From contig CAZABB010000023.1 of NCBI GenBank assembly GCA_964483625.1, positions 1-27,904 of the forward strand: DNA of 27,904 bases. Reading direction: 5' to 3'. Shown piece after piece: positions 15,416-22,435 of this stretch. This DNA comes from JAFGQU01 sp964483625 (GTDB lineage Bacteria > Omnitrophota > Gorgyraeia > Duberdicusellales > 4484-171). The translations under genes and the position numbers were made by a program. The notes beneath the pieces were generated by a model. It did no database searches. It saw only the letters and a list, made by a program, of their open reading frames with translations, and was not told where the DNA came from. Positions within the stretch are counted from its first letter, which is position 1, and each line of letters opens with the position of its first letter.

Positions 15416-16195
15416 ATGGAATATCGCGATGTTGCCATATTAGCGGCAAAAGAGGCGGGAGAAATTCATAAGCATTTCTTCCGCAAGGACCTTTCAGTTA
15501 CAACCAAAACCTCCTCGTTCGACCGGGTTACCGAGGCCGACATCGAGGCGGAAAAGAAGATCGTAGCGGTCATCCGGGATAATTTCAGTGATCACAATTT
15601 CCTCTGCGAAGAACACACCTATACAAAAACTTCATCTGGCTACACCTGGATCATCGACCCGCTTGACGGAACCAATAATTTCTCATCGGGAATGCCGATT
15701 TTCTGTGCCTCGGTCGCTTTGATGTACGAAAACCGGATTATTGCCGGCGCCATTTATGATGCAACCCGAGATGAACTCTTTTTTGCCGAAAAAGGCAAAG
15801 GCGCCTTTTTAAACGGCTCATCCATTACCGTAAACCAGGCAACCGATCTTGAGACCTCTTTATTGATCACGGGATTCTATTACGACCGTGGCGATGAAAT
15901 GATCGAAACCCTGGATAAGATCAAATTGTTCTTTCAGAAACGCATCCTGGGATTGAGACGAATGGGTGCGGCCGCGCTTGATCTCTGTTATGTCGCCTCA
16001 GGGAGAGCTGCCGGATTCTGGGAATTCGAATTGAGTCCCTGGGATTTTGCCGCCGGGAAACTTATTATCGAAGAGGCCGGCGGTACCGTGACGGACCGGG
16101 AAGGCAACCAAATCCCTCTGACAGAAAAGTCTTACGTCGTCGCCTCAAACGGACACATTCACCCCTTTATGCTTGAAACGTTAAAAACCCCATGA
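15416..16195 (+). CDS. inositol monophosphatase family protein (SuhB/CysQ-like)
   Basis: From the ATG at 15416 the protein has 259 residues, the normal family size. An open extension upstream would cross the promoter and lacks family similarity. The Mg2+-binding motifs are present: Glu66 ('LCEEH'), Asp81-Pro-Leu-Asp84-Gly-Thr ('WIIDPLDGTNNF') and Asp210 in 'ELSPWDFAAG', followed by 'IIEEAGG'. The family hydrolyses small phosphate monoesters such as inositol-1-phosphate, PAP or histidinol phosphate. The substrate here cannot be read from the sequence. Next to it, overlapping by four bases, is an ArsP-like permease. The promoter geometry predicts a leaderless transcript. Confidence 0.92.
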   Translation: MEYRDVAILAAKEAGEIHKHFFRKDLSVTTKTSSFDRVTEADIEAEKKIVAVIRDNFSDHNFLCEEHTYTKTSSGYTWIIDPLDGTNNFSSGMPIFCASVALMYENRIIAGAIYDATRDELFFAEKGKGAFLNGSSITVNQATDLETSLLITGFYYDRGDEMIETLDKIKLFFQKRILGLRRMGAAALDLCYVASGRAAGFWEFELSPWDFAAGKLIIEEAGGTVTDREGNQIPLTEKSYVVASNGHIHPFMLETLKTP

Positions 16196-17229
16196 ATAAG
16201 ACGTGTGCGGCTTGCAAAGAAAAACCTTTTTATAAAAACAAAACGTTTATCGTCTCCCTCGTTCTGATCGCAGTAGCTCTTCTTTCCTATCTCATTCCCG
16301 TTCTTGCTCCCCTTCGTCAGACACTTTTTATGTATATAAAAAAAATATGGTGGGCGGTACTGTTTGGACTGATCCTGGGCGGGGTCATCGATCATTATAT
16401 TCCCCGTGAATACATTTCCTTTCTTTTGGCAAAACCGCGGCGGCGGACGATCCTCTATTCGGTTATCTTAGGTTTTCTGATGAGCGCCTGTTCTCACGGT
16501 ATTCTCGCCTTATCCATCCAGCTTCATAAAAAAGGTGCCTCCGGCCCCGCGGTCGTAGCGTTCTTACTGGCCAGCCCCTGGGCGAATATCACCCTTACGA
16601 TCATGTTGATCGGTTTCTTCGGCCTCAAAGGATTTTATATTATCGGCTCGGCGATCCTGATCGCTCTTATCACCGGATTTATTTTCCAGTTCTTACAGGC
16701 ACGCGGCCTTATCGAGACCAATCCTCACAGCCTGGATATCGATAAAGATTTCTCGATCCAAAAAGATATTTCCCGGAGATTCAGCGAGTATAAAAACTCT
16801 TTTGGCTTCTCTACGATTACCTCCGACATACGGGCAATTGCCGCAGGCACGGTAGCTTTAGGAAATATGGTCCTCTGGTGGATATTGCTCGGGATAGGCA
16901 TCGCCTCGGTTGCCGGCGCCTACGTGCCCGCCGGCATATTTCAGAACTACATGGGGGCTACTCTGGCCGGGTTACTGATCACTCTGGCTGTTGCGACAAT
17001 CATCGAAGTCTGCTCGGAAGGTTCGGCGCCCATGGCGTTTGAATTATTCCGTCAGACCGGAGCCTTAGGCAACAGTTTCGTATTTCTTATGGCCGGGGTC
17101 GTCACCGATTATACCGAGATCGGATTACTCTGGCATAACGTCGGTAAAAAAACCGCTCTCTGGCTCCCTGTCGTCGCCGTCCCGCAGGTGCTCTTTTTAG
17201 GATGGCTCGCCAATATACTTTTCAAATAA
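16192..17229 (+). CDS. ArsP/DUF318-family permease
   Basis: The 345-residue membrane protein has about eight to ten hydrophobic helices. The centre 'FLMSACSHGILALSIQLHKKGASGPAVVAFLLASPWANIT' (described in pieces: C100-S-H-G103, then a Gly-Ala-Ser turn, then Ala-Ser-Pro) matches the ArsP_1/DUF318 permeases, which export organoarsenicals or, in the SO_0444 group, metals. The usual 'CSCG' reads 'CSHG' here, so one putative metal-binding Cys is His. The cytoplasmic N-terminus carries a Cys-Ala-Ala-Cys pair (residues 5-8). A hydrophilic loop at about 175-205 splits the two halves. Its ATG overlaps the monophosphatase stop (ATGA), which suggests coupling. The substrate is not determinable. It ends against a long 7-base repeat tract shared with the convergent recR. 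Confidence 0.82.
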   Translation: MNKTCAACKEKPFYKNKTFIVSLVLIAVALLSYLIPVLAPLRQTLFMYIKKIWWAVLFGLILGGVIDHYIPREYISFLLAKPRRRTILYSVILGFLMSACSHGILALSIQLHKKGASGPAVVAFLLASPWANITLTIMLIGFFGLKGFYIIGSAILIALITGFIFQFLQARGLIETNPHSLDIDKDFSIQKDISRRFSEYKNSFGFSTITSDIRAIAAGTVALGNMVLWWILLGIGIASVAGAYVPAGIFQNYMGATLAGLLITLAVATIIEVCSEGSAPMAFELFRQTGALGNSFVFLMAGVVTDYTEIGLLWHNVGKKTALWLPVVAVPQVLFLGWLANILFK

Positions 17230-17243
17230 CGTCACCCATATTC

Positions 17244-17383
17244 AGTCTATGATCTATGGTATCTGGTATTTGGTATTTGGTATTTGGTATTTGATATCTG
17301 GTATTTGGTTTTTAGACTATATGCTATAGACTAAAGACTATAGACTCTTTCTAACCGCTGATCGCTATACGCTAAACGCTATT
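17244..17383. repeat. 140-base phase-locked 7-base repeat tract between convergent genes
   Basis: About twenty consecutive 7-base units fill the spacer between the permease and recR. From 17258 there are eight units of GGTATTT type, from 17314 five of AGACTAT type, one linker unit, and from 17356 four of CGCTATA type. Two more units (AGTCTAT, GATCTAT) precede them from 17244. All keep one 7-base register, although the unit sequence changes. The tract touches the recR stop codon. This is not a CRISPR: units are short and have no spacers. Confidence 0.85.
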
Positions 17384-17985
17384 TATGGTATGGGTTTACG
17401 TTCAAGGAGGGCGCGGCCGAGGGTGGATGAATCTATATATTCTATCTGCGCACCTTGCGGCACGCCGATGCCGATACGGTAAATCTTCACCTTATACGGA
17501 GAAAGCTTCTCAATTAAAAACTGCGCGGTAAGCTCCCCTTCGTTGTCGGCATCGGTTGAGATAATCACCTCTTTGATCTCACCTTTAGCGACACGGTTTA
17601 TCAGCTTGCGGATACTTAAGGAATCCGGGCCAAACCCTTCCAGGGGAGAAATCGATCCGAGCAGAACATAATAGAGCCCTTTATATTGAGAAGTTTTCTC
17701 AATCGCCAGGATATCTTTGGGCTCTTCCACCACGCACACGATATCCCGGTCCCGTTTGGAATTAGCACAGAGCGGGCAGATATCGTGCGTGGAAAAATTA
17801 TTACACAACTGGCACGGCTTGATATGAGAATGCACCTGCGATATCCTGCGGCCCAGCTCTTGCGTCTCTTTATCGGACATCTTAAGGATATAGAACGCAA
17901 TCCGCTCGGCACTGCGTTTACCCACCCCGGGGAAACGGGAAAGATGCTCGATCAATTCTTCCAATTCTTTGGGGAAACTACTCAT
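17383..17985 (-). CDS. recR: recombination mediator protein RecR
   Basis: The 200-residue protein has the family layout: a helix-hairpin-helix 'LSRFPGVGKRSAERIAFYIL' (15-34), a C4 zinc finger with Cys58, Cys61, Cys70 and Cys73, and a Toprim domain beginning 'VCVVEEPKDILAIE'. The Walker-like end includes 'GVPQGAQIEYIDSSTLGRAL'. RecR works with RecO and RecF to load RecA onto gapped DNA. The length is typical. It lies downstream of dnaX on the same strand, as in many bacteria, but the small gene ybaB that normally sits between them is missing and a repeat-filled spacer of 123 bases takes its place. No strong ribosome site precedes the ATG. Confidence 0.97.
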   Translation of the reverse strand: MSSFPKELEELIEHLSRFPGVGKRSAERIAFYILKMSDKETQELGRRISQVHSHIKPCQLCNNFSTHDICPLCANSKRDRDIVCVVEEPKDILAIEKTSQYKGLYYVLLGSISPLEGFGPDSLSIRKLINRVAKGEIKEVIISTDADNEGELTAQFLIEKLSPYKVKIYRIGIGVPQGAQIEYIDSSTLGRALLERKPIP

Positions 17986-17993
17986 GATTTCAG

Positions 17994-18059
17994 GTCACAT
18001 AGTCACATAGACACATAGTCACACGTCTAAAATCTTTTAATTCTTCTATCACGTGTGAC
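17994..18059. repeat. 8-base tandem units and inverted repeat upstream of recR
   Basis: Four 8-base units (GTCACATA, GTCACATA, GACACATA, GTCACACG) run from 17994 to 18025. The last overlaps GTCACACGT (18018-18026), which pairs perfectly with ACGTGTGAC at 18051-18059. On the recR transcript this would form a 9-base-pair stem with a 24-base A/T-rich loop, in the leader of recR. Confidence 0.65.
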
Positions 18060-18087
18060 CTTGCCCCCGCTGGGGAGGCTTCGCACT

Positions 18088-18108
18088 GACGTGTGTCGTG
18101 TGACGTGT
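18088..18108. repeat. 7-base repeat tract at the dnaX stop codon
   Basis: Read on the coding strand, three units ACACGTC, ACACGAC and ACACGTC start at the base after the dnaX TAA (18111-18109). The 7-base period equals that of the other tracts. Confidence 0.65.
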
Positions 18109-19815
18109 TTATACATCAAACGTTCCTTCAAATGTATCCAGAAGATCGTTCACAAATTCTTCATTGCCCGGCGGCGGCTGATATTTCTTCAAGTGATCCA
18201 AAGAGCCGTCGTCGGATATTTGAGCATCTTTAATCAAAGTATATTTAACACTTAACGATTTGCCCAGAGAGGTGCCGATAAACTCCTCGATAAAACTGTT
18301 ATTTTTCGACTTTTCGACGATTTCCTTATGAAACGAACATTTCTTGGGAAACCCCAGCGTAAGAATATTCTTTTTACACGAAACCAGTGTCGCCTCACTT
18401 AAGTATGACCCCAGAGAGACCCGTTCTTTTTTAAGTTCAGAAATGATCCGGCCCCATGCAGCTTTTATTTCATCCATCGTAACCTCTCCCTGATCCGTGA
18501 GAGAAGATGAGGGGTCCTCCGATTTCGTTTTCTTCCGGAGAGACGGCTGGTTGTTTCCGGCCTCTTCCGGATTCTTTTCAGTGATATCCTCAGGAGGCGA
18601 GAAATCGATCGGCTGTTTTTTCGCCTCAGGGCTCGGCTCAAGCTTAGGCCGGGATGATTTCTGTGACGAGGTTTTCGGCGGCGGTTTTTGAGACACCGCG
18701 TCTCCTTTTTCAGGCGGAGAAGCCTGATAAGATCCGCAGAATTTTATCAGGACAACCTCAAACGGAATACGTAAGGAGTCGAGCTTACGGCCCCATTCTT
18801 TCGCTTCCAGAATAAGATCGATCAAAGAAAGCACTTGAGAAACGCTGATCTTTGCCGCAAGGGTTTTAAGAAAATCCTTCGTCTGAGGCGAGACGTAAAT
18901 CAGATCTGTGAACGCCGCCGGGCTGAGCTTTACCAGCATGATATTCCGTAAGTGTTCGATAAAAGCAAGAAGAAAACTACCCAGGTCCTTCCCCTCCTCT
19001 ACCAGCGTATTGAGAAAACCCAACGCCTTGATCAAGTCTTTCTCCACGATATACTCGGCCATGGTATTGAGGGTTTCCTCATCGATTACACCCAGAAATG
19101 AGGTGACTTCACCGGGGTCTTTTTTATCCAGGATGATCGGAACAAACTGATCAAGGAGCGACTCGGCGTCGCGGATACTTCCCGAAGACGCCCGGGCGAT
19201 GGAATAAAGGATCTTTTTTTCGATATTGATATTTTCCTGATCGGTAATACGTTTGAGCTTTTCGACGATCTGTTCGGTCGCAAGAAGATGGAATTGGAAC
19301 TTCTGGCACCGGGAAAGAATCGTCGGCAGGATCTTTTGAGGATGCGTCGTGGCGAAGATGAATTTTACATGCGCGGGCGGTTCCTCCAGGGTTTTCAGTA
19401 ACGCGTTGAACCCGTCGGAGGTGATCTGATGCACCTCATCAATGATATATATCTTGTACCGGGAATAGGCGGGAGAAAGCTTTACGTTTTCACGAAGGGT
19501 ACGAATGTCATCGATGCCGCGGTTTGACGCCCCGTCGATCTCAATAACGTCAAAGGAAGCACCCCGTTCGATCTCGGTGCAGCTGGTACACTTTCCGCAG
19601 GGCGTAAGGGTAGGCCCCTCGAAACAATTCAGAGACCTGGCCAGAATCCTGGCCAGACTGGTTTTCCCTATCCCCCGCGGACCGCTGAAGAGATAGGCGT
19701 GATGCACGCGGTCATTGAGAATCGCTTTTTTCAATGCCGAGACGACATGGGGCTGGCCGATGACTTCCTCGAAATTACGAGGGCGATATTTTAATGCGAA
19801 TGCTTTATAACTCAT
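18109..19815 (-). CDS. dnaX: DNA polymerase III subunit gamma/tau
   Basis: The 568-residue clamp-loader ATPase opens with 'ALKYRPRNFEEVIGQ'. It has Walker A at residues 45-53 (GPRGIGKTS), a zinc module with Cys64, Cys73, Cys76 and Cys79, Walker B 'IYIIDEVHQI' and the sensor motif 'LSRCQKFQF'. These AAA+ parts occupy about 1-360. Residues 370-450 form a low-complexity linker rich in Pro, Ser, Lys and Glu, and the C-terminal tau-like domain follows. It assembles the sliding clamp on DNA together with HolA/HolB. I found no canonical in-frame slippery heptamer that would produce a short gamma form. It overlaps the exchanger gene by four bases and precedes recR. Confidence 0.96.
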   Translation of the reverse strand: MSYKAFALKYRPRNFEEVIGQPHVVSALKKAILNDRVHHAYLFSGPRGIGKTSLARILARSLNCFEGPTLTPCGKCTSCTEIERGASFDVIEIDGASNRGIDDIRTLRENVKLSPAYSRYKIYIIDEVHQITSDGFNALLKTLEEPPAHVKFIFATTHPQKILPTILSRCQKFQFHLLATEQIVEKLKRITDQENINIEKKILYSIARASSGSIRDAESLLDQFVPIILDKKDPGEVTSFLGVIDEETLNTMAEYIVEKDLIKALGFLNTLVEEGKDLGSFLLAFIEHLRNIMLVKLSPAAFTDLIYVSPQTKDFLKTLAAKISVSQVLSLIDLILEAKEWGRKLDSLRIPFEVVLIKFCGSYQASPPEKGDAVSQKPPPKTSSQKSSRPKLEPSPEAKKQPIDFSPPEDITEKNPEEAGNNQPSLRKKTKSEDPSSSLTDQGEVTMDEIKAAWGRIISELKKERVSLGSYLSEATLVSCKKNILTLGFPKKCSFHKEIVEKSKNNSFIEEFIGTSLGKSLSVKYTLIKDAQISDDGSLDHLKKYQPPPGNEEFVNDLLDTFEGTFDV

Positions 19816-20774
19816 TGTCTGATGGTTAACAAGGCGATGAATGACACGTAAAAACCCAAAAGTAAAACCCCTTCATTCCGTGTTATTTTATCTTTTGTCT
19901 TCATCACTGTAAAGAGAAGAATGCTAAAAAAAACGAGTGCCGGCATCTCAAATCGCATAATCGCCGGATCGATACGTAACGGGTTGATCACAGAAACAAT
20001 ACCCAAAACGAATATGATGTTGAAGATATTGCTGCCGACGATATTGCCGACACTGATATTGGGAACCTTTTTAAATGAAGCCGTAAGGGAGGCGGCAAGC
20101 TCAGGCAATGATGTTCCTACGGCGAACATCGTCATTCCTATAATCCAGGGACTGATTCCTATCATACGGGCAATGGTGACACCTGATTCGACCATCAAAT
20201 GACTTCCCCATCCGATAAGGCCGAGTGACCCGATCAATACCAGACTGATGAGCCCCCGGGAACGTAACGCTTGAATCGGCCGGGAAAACTGAAAATGAGC
20301 GATGTCTTCTCCCAGCACTGCCGTACGTGCCGCACGCCAGGAAACATAACAAAATCCGATAAAGAGCAGGATGAACACCATTCCTTCCCACCGCTGAATG
20401 AGGTGATCGGCGATAAACAGATACAAAAGGCCCGTAACCGTAAGCATAAAGGGAGTTTCGCGCCGCAGGAGACTGCGTTCTACCGGAAGGTTCACAAATA
20501 AAGCGCACAGCCCCAAAATCAACCCGATGTTGGCGATATTACTACCGACGATATTGCCTAAAGCGATCGCCGATTCGTTTTTTACCGCCGCCAGGATTCC
20601 CACCCCGGCTTCCGGCGCACTGGTGCCGAACGCCACAAGAATGAGACCGATAAAGACCGACGAAAGCCTTAAAAGATGGGCGAATTTAACACTACTCTGG
20701 ATAAACCAATTAGCTCCCAGGATCAAGAGGGAAAGCCCGATAAGGAATGTAATGATGGGGAAAAATATCTCCAT
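19812..20774 (-). CDS. calcium/sodium antiporter (CaCA family)
   Basis: The 320-residue membrane protein consists of two inverted halves, each with the alpha-repeat of the CaCA exchanger superfamily: 'GTSAPE' at 50-55 with 'GNIVGSNIAN' at 73-82, and 'GTSLPE' at 220-225 with 'GNIVGSNIFN' at 243-252. The acidic residues Glu55 and Glu225 are the expected cation ligands. About ten transmembrane helices and the short length match YrbG-type proteins, which exchange Ca2+ for Na+ or H+ in the inner membrane. The TATAAT-like element at 20798-20803 lies about 24 bases before the ATG, which has no good ribosome site. The four-base overlap with dnaX puts an ion exchanger at the head of a replication/repair operon. 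Confidence 0.93.
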   Translation of the reverse strand: MEIFFPIITFLIGLSLLILGANWFIQSSVKFAHLLRLSSVFIGLILVAFGTSAPEAGVGILAAVKNESAIALGNIVGSNIANIGLILGLCALFVNLPVERSLLRRETPFMLTVTGLLYLFIADHLIQRWEGMVFILLFIGFCYVSWRAARTAVLGEDIAHFQFSRPIQALRSRGLISLVLIGSLGLIGWGSHLMVESGVTIARMIGISPWIIGMTMFAVGTSLPELAASLTASFKKVPNISVGNIVGSNIFNIIFVLGIVSVINPLRIDPAIMRFEMPALVFFSILLFTVMKTKDKITRNEGVLLLGFYVSFIALLTIRQ

Positions 20775-20842
20775 AAAGAATCAGGACATTATGTATTATT
20801 ATACCAAAAACTTACCCGTAAACATAGTTGCTTCGGGCAAAG

Positions 20843-20873
20843 AAAAAACCCCATTCCGGATGGAATGAGGGTT
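20843..20873 (-). terminator. intrinsic terminator, minus strand
   Basis: On the minus strand a GC-rich hairpin (AACCCTCATTCC, loop ATCC, GGAATGGGGTT) is followed by a T-run (the As at 20843-20848). It would end transcription of the PEP-CTERM remnant immediately upstream. Confidence 0.75.
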
Positions 20874-20895
20874 TATATAGTACAAATTATATGAC

Positions 20896-20997
20896 TTATG
20901 ATCTCTTACGGCCGATCCCAAAAAGCCCTAAAAGGCCTGAGCCTAAAAACAGCAAAGTTGCCGGTTCAGGAACGACATTGTCGGGATTCTTTACACT
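20896..20997 (-). pseudogene. orphan PEP-CTERM sorting tail, gene body missing
   Basis: Read on the minus strand, 33 codons end in a textbook PEP-CTERM signal: 'VPEPATLLFLGSGLLGLFG', then 'IGRKRS' and TAA. This is the C-terminal tripartite signal (Pro-Glu-Pro, hydrophobic helix, Arg/Lys cluster) that exosortases process to attach exported proteins to the envelope. There is no start codon (ATG, GTG or TTG) in frame, and an in-frame TGA lies at 21000-20998, just three bases beside a terminator hairpin. The exported part of the gene is therefore gone, leaving only the tail between two terminators. A remnant of a deletion or rearrangement is the simplest reading. Confidence 0.85.
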
Positions 20998-21002
20998 TCA
21001 AT

Positions 21003-21035
21003 AAAAAACCCGTCTTTATTTAAAAGACGGGTTTT
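21003..21035 (-). terminator. strong intrinsic terminator after the 21060-21383 lipoprotein gene
   Basis: Thirteen base pairs (AAAACCCGTCTTT at 21005-21017 with AAAGACGGGTTTT at 21023-21035) enclose a five-base loop. T-runs exist in both directions; on the minus strand they lie at 21008-21003. It ends the lipoprotein gene 24 bases after its stop. Confidence 0.88.
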
Positions 21036-21059
21036 CCTAAAAATTACTTCTTTGACTCT

Positions 21060-21383
21060 TTATTGACCGAGCTTACTTTTCATATCACTGACCACTTTCT
21101 GCGCCATCTCCTGAACCTTCGCCTTAGCCTGCTTGATGAGATCTTTGGCGGCCTGGTTGTCACTATCCAGATTCTGCAATACATACTGAGCCAGATCGAT
21201 TGCCTGCTGAAATTCTTTGGAGTTATAAAATGCTTTTGCCTGACCGACGAGATAATCGGCCTTCTCCTGGACGCTTTCCATGGACTTTGCGATATCAATC
21301 GCTGCCTGCGGTGATTCGGCCTTCTGTCCGGTACATCCGGCAATCACGATCAGGGCTAAGAGAAACACGACGAACTTTTTCAT
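21060..21383 (-). CDS. small alpha-helical lipoprotein
   Basis: The best start is the ATG at 21383, behind a strong GGAGGAGG site. An upstream in-frame extension has no signal peptide. The product has 107 residues with a lipobox Ile14-Ala15-Gly16-Cys17, so it is lipid-anchored. The mature part is strongly helical and Ala/Gln/Lys-rich: 'AIDIAKSM', 'ADYLVGQAKAFYNSKEF', 'AIDLAQYVLQ' and 'AAKDLIKQAKAKV' look like one or two TPR-like helical hairpins, as in DUF4398-type envelope lipoproteins. It is followed by a strong terminator and so is probably transcribed alone. A TATAAT at 21419-21414 is a possible -10. The specific function is unknown. Confidence 0.82.
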   Translation of the reverse strand: MKKFVVFLLALIVIAGCTGQKAESPQAAIDIAKSMESVQEKADYLVGQAKAFYNSKEFQQAIDLAQYVLQNLDSDNQAAKDLIKQAKAKVQEMAQKVVSDMKSKLGQ

Positions 21384-21446
21384 ACACCCTCCTCCTTTCT
21401 CCTCTATGCATAAATTATATTTACTCCCTATCCCCATATATATCTC

Positions 21447-21481
21447 ATTTTTGATTTTTGATATTTTATATTTTATTTCTC
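21447..21481. repeat. 7-base A/T repeat tract at the mscS stop codon
   Basis: Units ATTTTTG, ATTTTTG, ATATTTT, ATATTTT and ATTTCTC run from 21447 to 21481 and overlap the stop codon of mscS (21475-21473). It is AT-only but keeps the 7-base period seen in the other tracts. Confidence 0.65.
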
Positions 21482-22294
21482 TTGGTATATATGTACATCC
21501 CGTTGCGGGAATGGAATCGTAATTCCGCTTTTTTCCAGCTCCAATTTCCCTTTCTCGGTAAGGTCAAAATACACACCCCAGTAATCCTTAGGATTTACCC
21601 AGGGCCGGCACAGGATATTGACGCTCGAATTTCCCAACTCAGAAACCGCAATAAGCGGTTTGGGGCTTTTGAGAATACGGCTATCGGCAGAGATGACCCG
21701 CTCGAGCGCTTCTTTGGCAGTCTGGATATTATCGGAATAGGAAATGCCAAAGACAATATCAACACCGCGTTTATCAACACCGCTATAGTTAATGATATTA
21801 TCTCCGGTCATCTTTGAATTAGGGACGACGATCTTTTTATTATCCAGGGTATGGAGGATTGTGTTGAAAATCTGAATTTCCCGCACGGTACCTTTTACTC
21901 CGCCGCCTTCGATATAATCGCCGACACGGAACGGTTTAAAAATAATAAGAATGACCCCTGCCGCAAAATTAGAAAGCGACCCCTGCAGGGCCAGGCCGAC
22001 GGCTAACCCCGCCGCACCGATAACCGCGACAAAAGAAGTCGTCTCGACGCCCAGCTTGCTCAAGGCGGCGATTACCACAAAGGTGAGTAACCCCATATAG
22101 AGAAGATTACGCACAAACGAAGCCAGGGTAACATCGAGTTTTGCCTTGACCATGCCTTTTTCAACAAGGCGGGAGATGAACCGGGCAATCCATTTACCGA
22201 TGAGAAAGATGATTATGGCCGCAACAATATTGAGGCCGTACACTGCTATATATTCATACGATTTTTCCAACAACTCCTGGAGTTGATCGTCCAT
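21473..22294 (-). CDS. mscS: small-conductance mechanosensitive channel, MscS family
   Basis: The 273-residue protein has three hydrophobic helices (about 19-37, 62-80 and 87-117). The third carries the MscS pore signature 'AVIGAAGLAVGLALQGSLSN', with the alternating Gly/Ala packing of the family. It is followed by the beta domain ('FKPFRVGDYIEGGGVKGTV', 'NKKIVVPNSKM'), the C-terminal part 'GISYSDNI' and the final 'FPQRDVHIY'. The length equals that of E. coli MscS. It releases solutes through the inner membrane when the osmotic pressure drops. A minus-strand promoter lies at 22355-22382 and the ribosome site is GAGGAGG. Confidence 0.95.
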   Translation of the reverse strand: MDDQLQELLEKSYEYIAVYGLNIVAAIIIFLIGKWIARFISRLVEKGMVKAKLDVTLASFVRNLLYMGLLTFVVIAALSKLGVETTSFVAVIGAAGLAVGLALQGSLSNFAAGVILIIFKPFRVGDYIEGGGVKGTVREIQIFNTILHTLDNKKIVVPNSKMTGDNIINYSGVDKRGVDIVFGISYSDNIQTAKEALERVISADSRILKSPKPLIAVSELGNSSVNILCRPWVNPKDYWGVYFDLTEKGKLELEKSGITIPFPQRDVHIYQEK

Positions 22295-22354
22295 GTGCCC
22301 TCCTCTTTATAGAATAATTGTTATATCCCGTACCGATACCGAAAAGATGAGATA

Positions 22355-22382
22355 ATTATACTCCGGCAAAGAATATGGGCAA
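22355..22382 (-). promoter_or_regulatory. mscS promoter
   Basis: On the minus strand TTGCCC (22382-22377), a 16-base spacer and TATAAT (22360-22355) lie about 60 bases before the mscS ATG. This gives a leader of roughly 54 bases with a GAGGAGG ribosome site. Confidence 0.55.
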
Positions 22383-22435
22383 GCTTTTTTTAAAGCGGAA
22401 TTATGACCGCCGCAATGTACTTCCCTGCAGGGCGA

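Noticed and set aside
17244..17383. Possible CRISPR array in the repeat tract
   Set aside because: Units are 7 bases and adjacent, with no unique spacers of CRISPR length, and no cas genes are in the window.
18580..18720. dnaX frameshift site producing a short gamma form
   Set aside because: A-runs of five or six bases occur in the linker, but none forms an in-frame X-XXY-YYZ heptamer with a clear downstream stem.
21384..21437. Upstream extension of the small lipoprotein
   Set aside because: The extension would put 18 residues before the signal peptide. The ATG at 21383 has a GGAGGAGG site and gives a correct lipobox distance.
22424..22433. Perfect palindrome CCCTGCAGGG after hcp as a terminator
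   Set aside because: It has no loop or T-run, so it is not a convincing intrinsic terminator.
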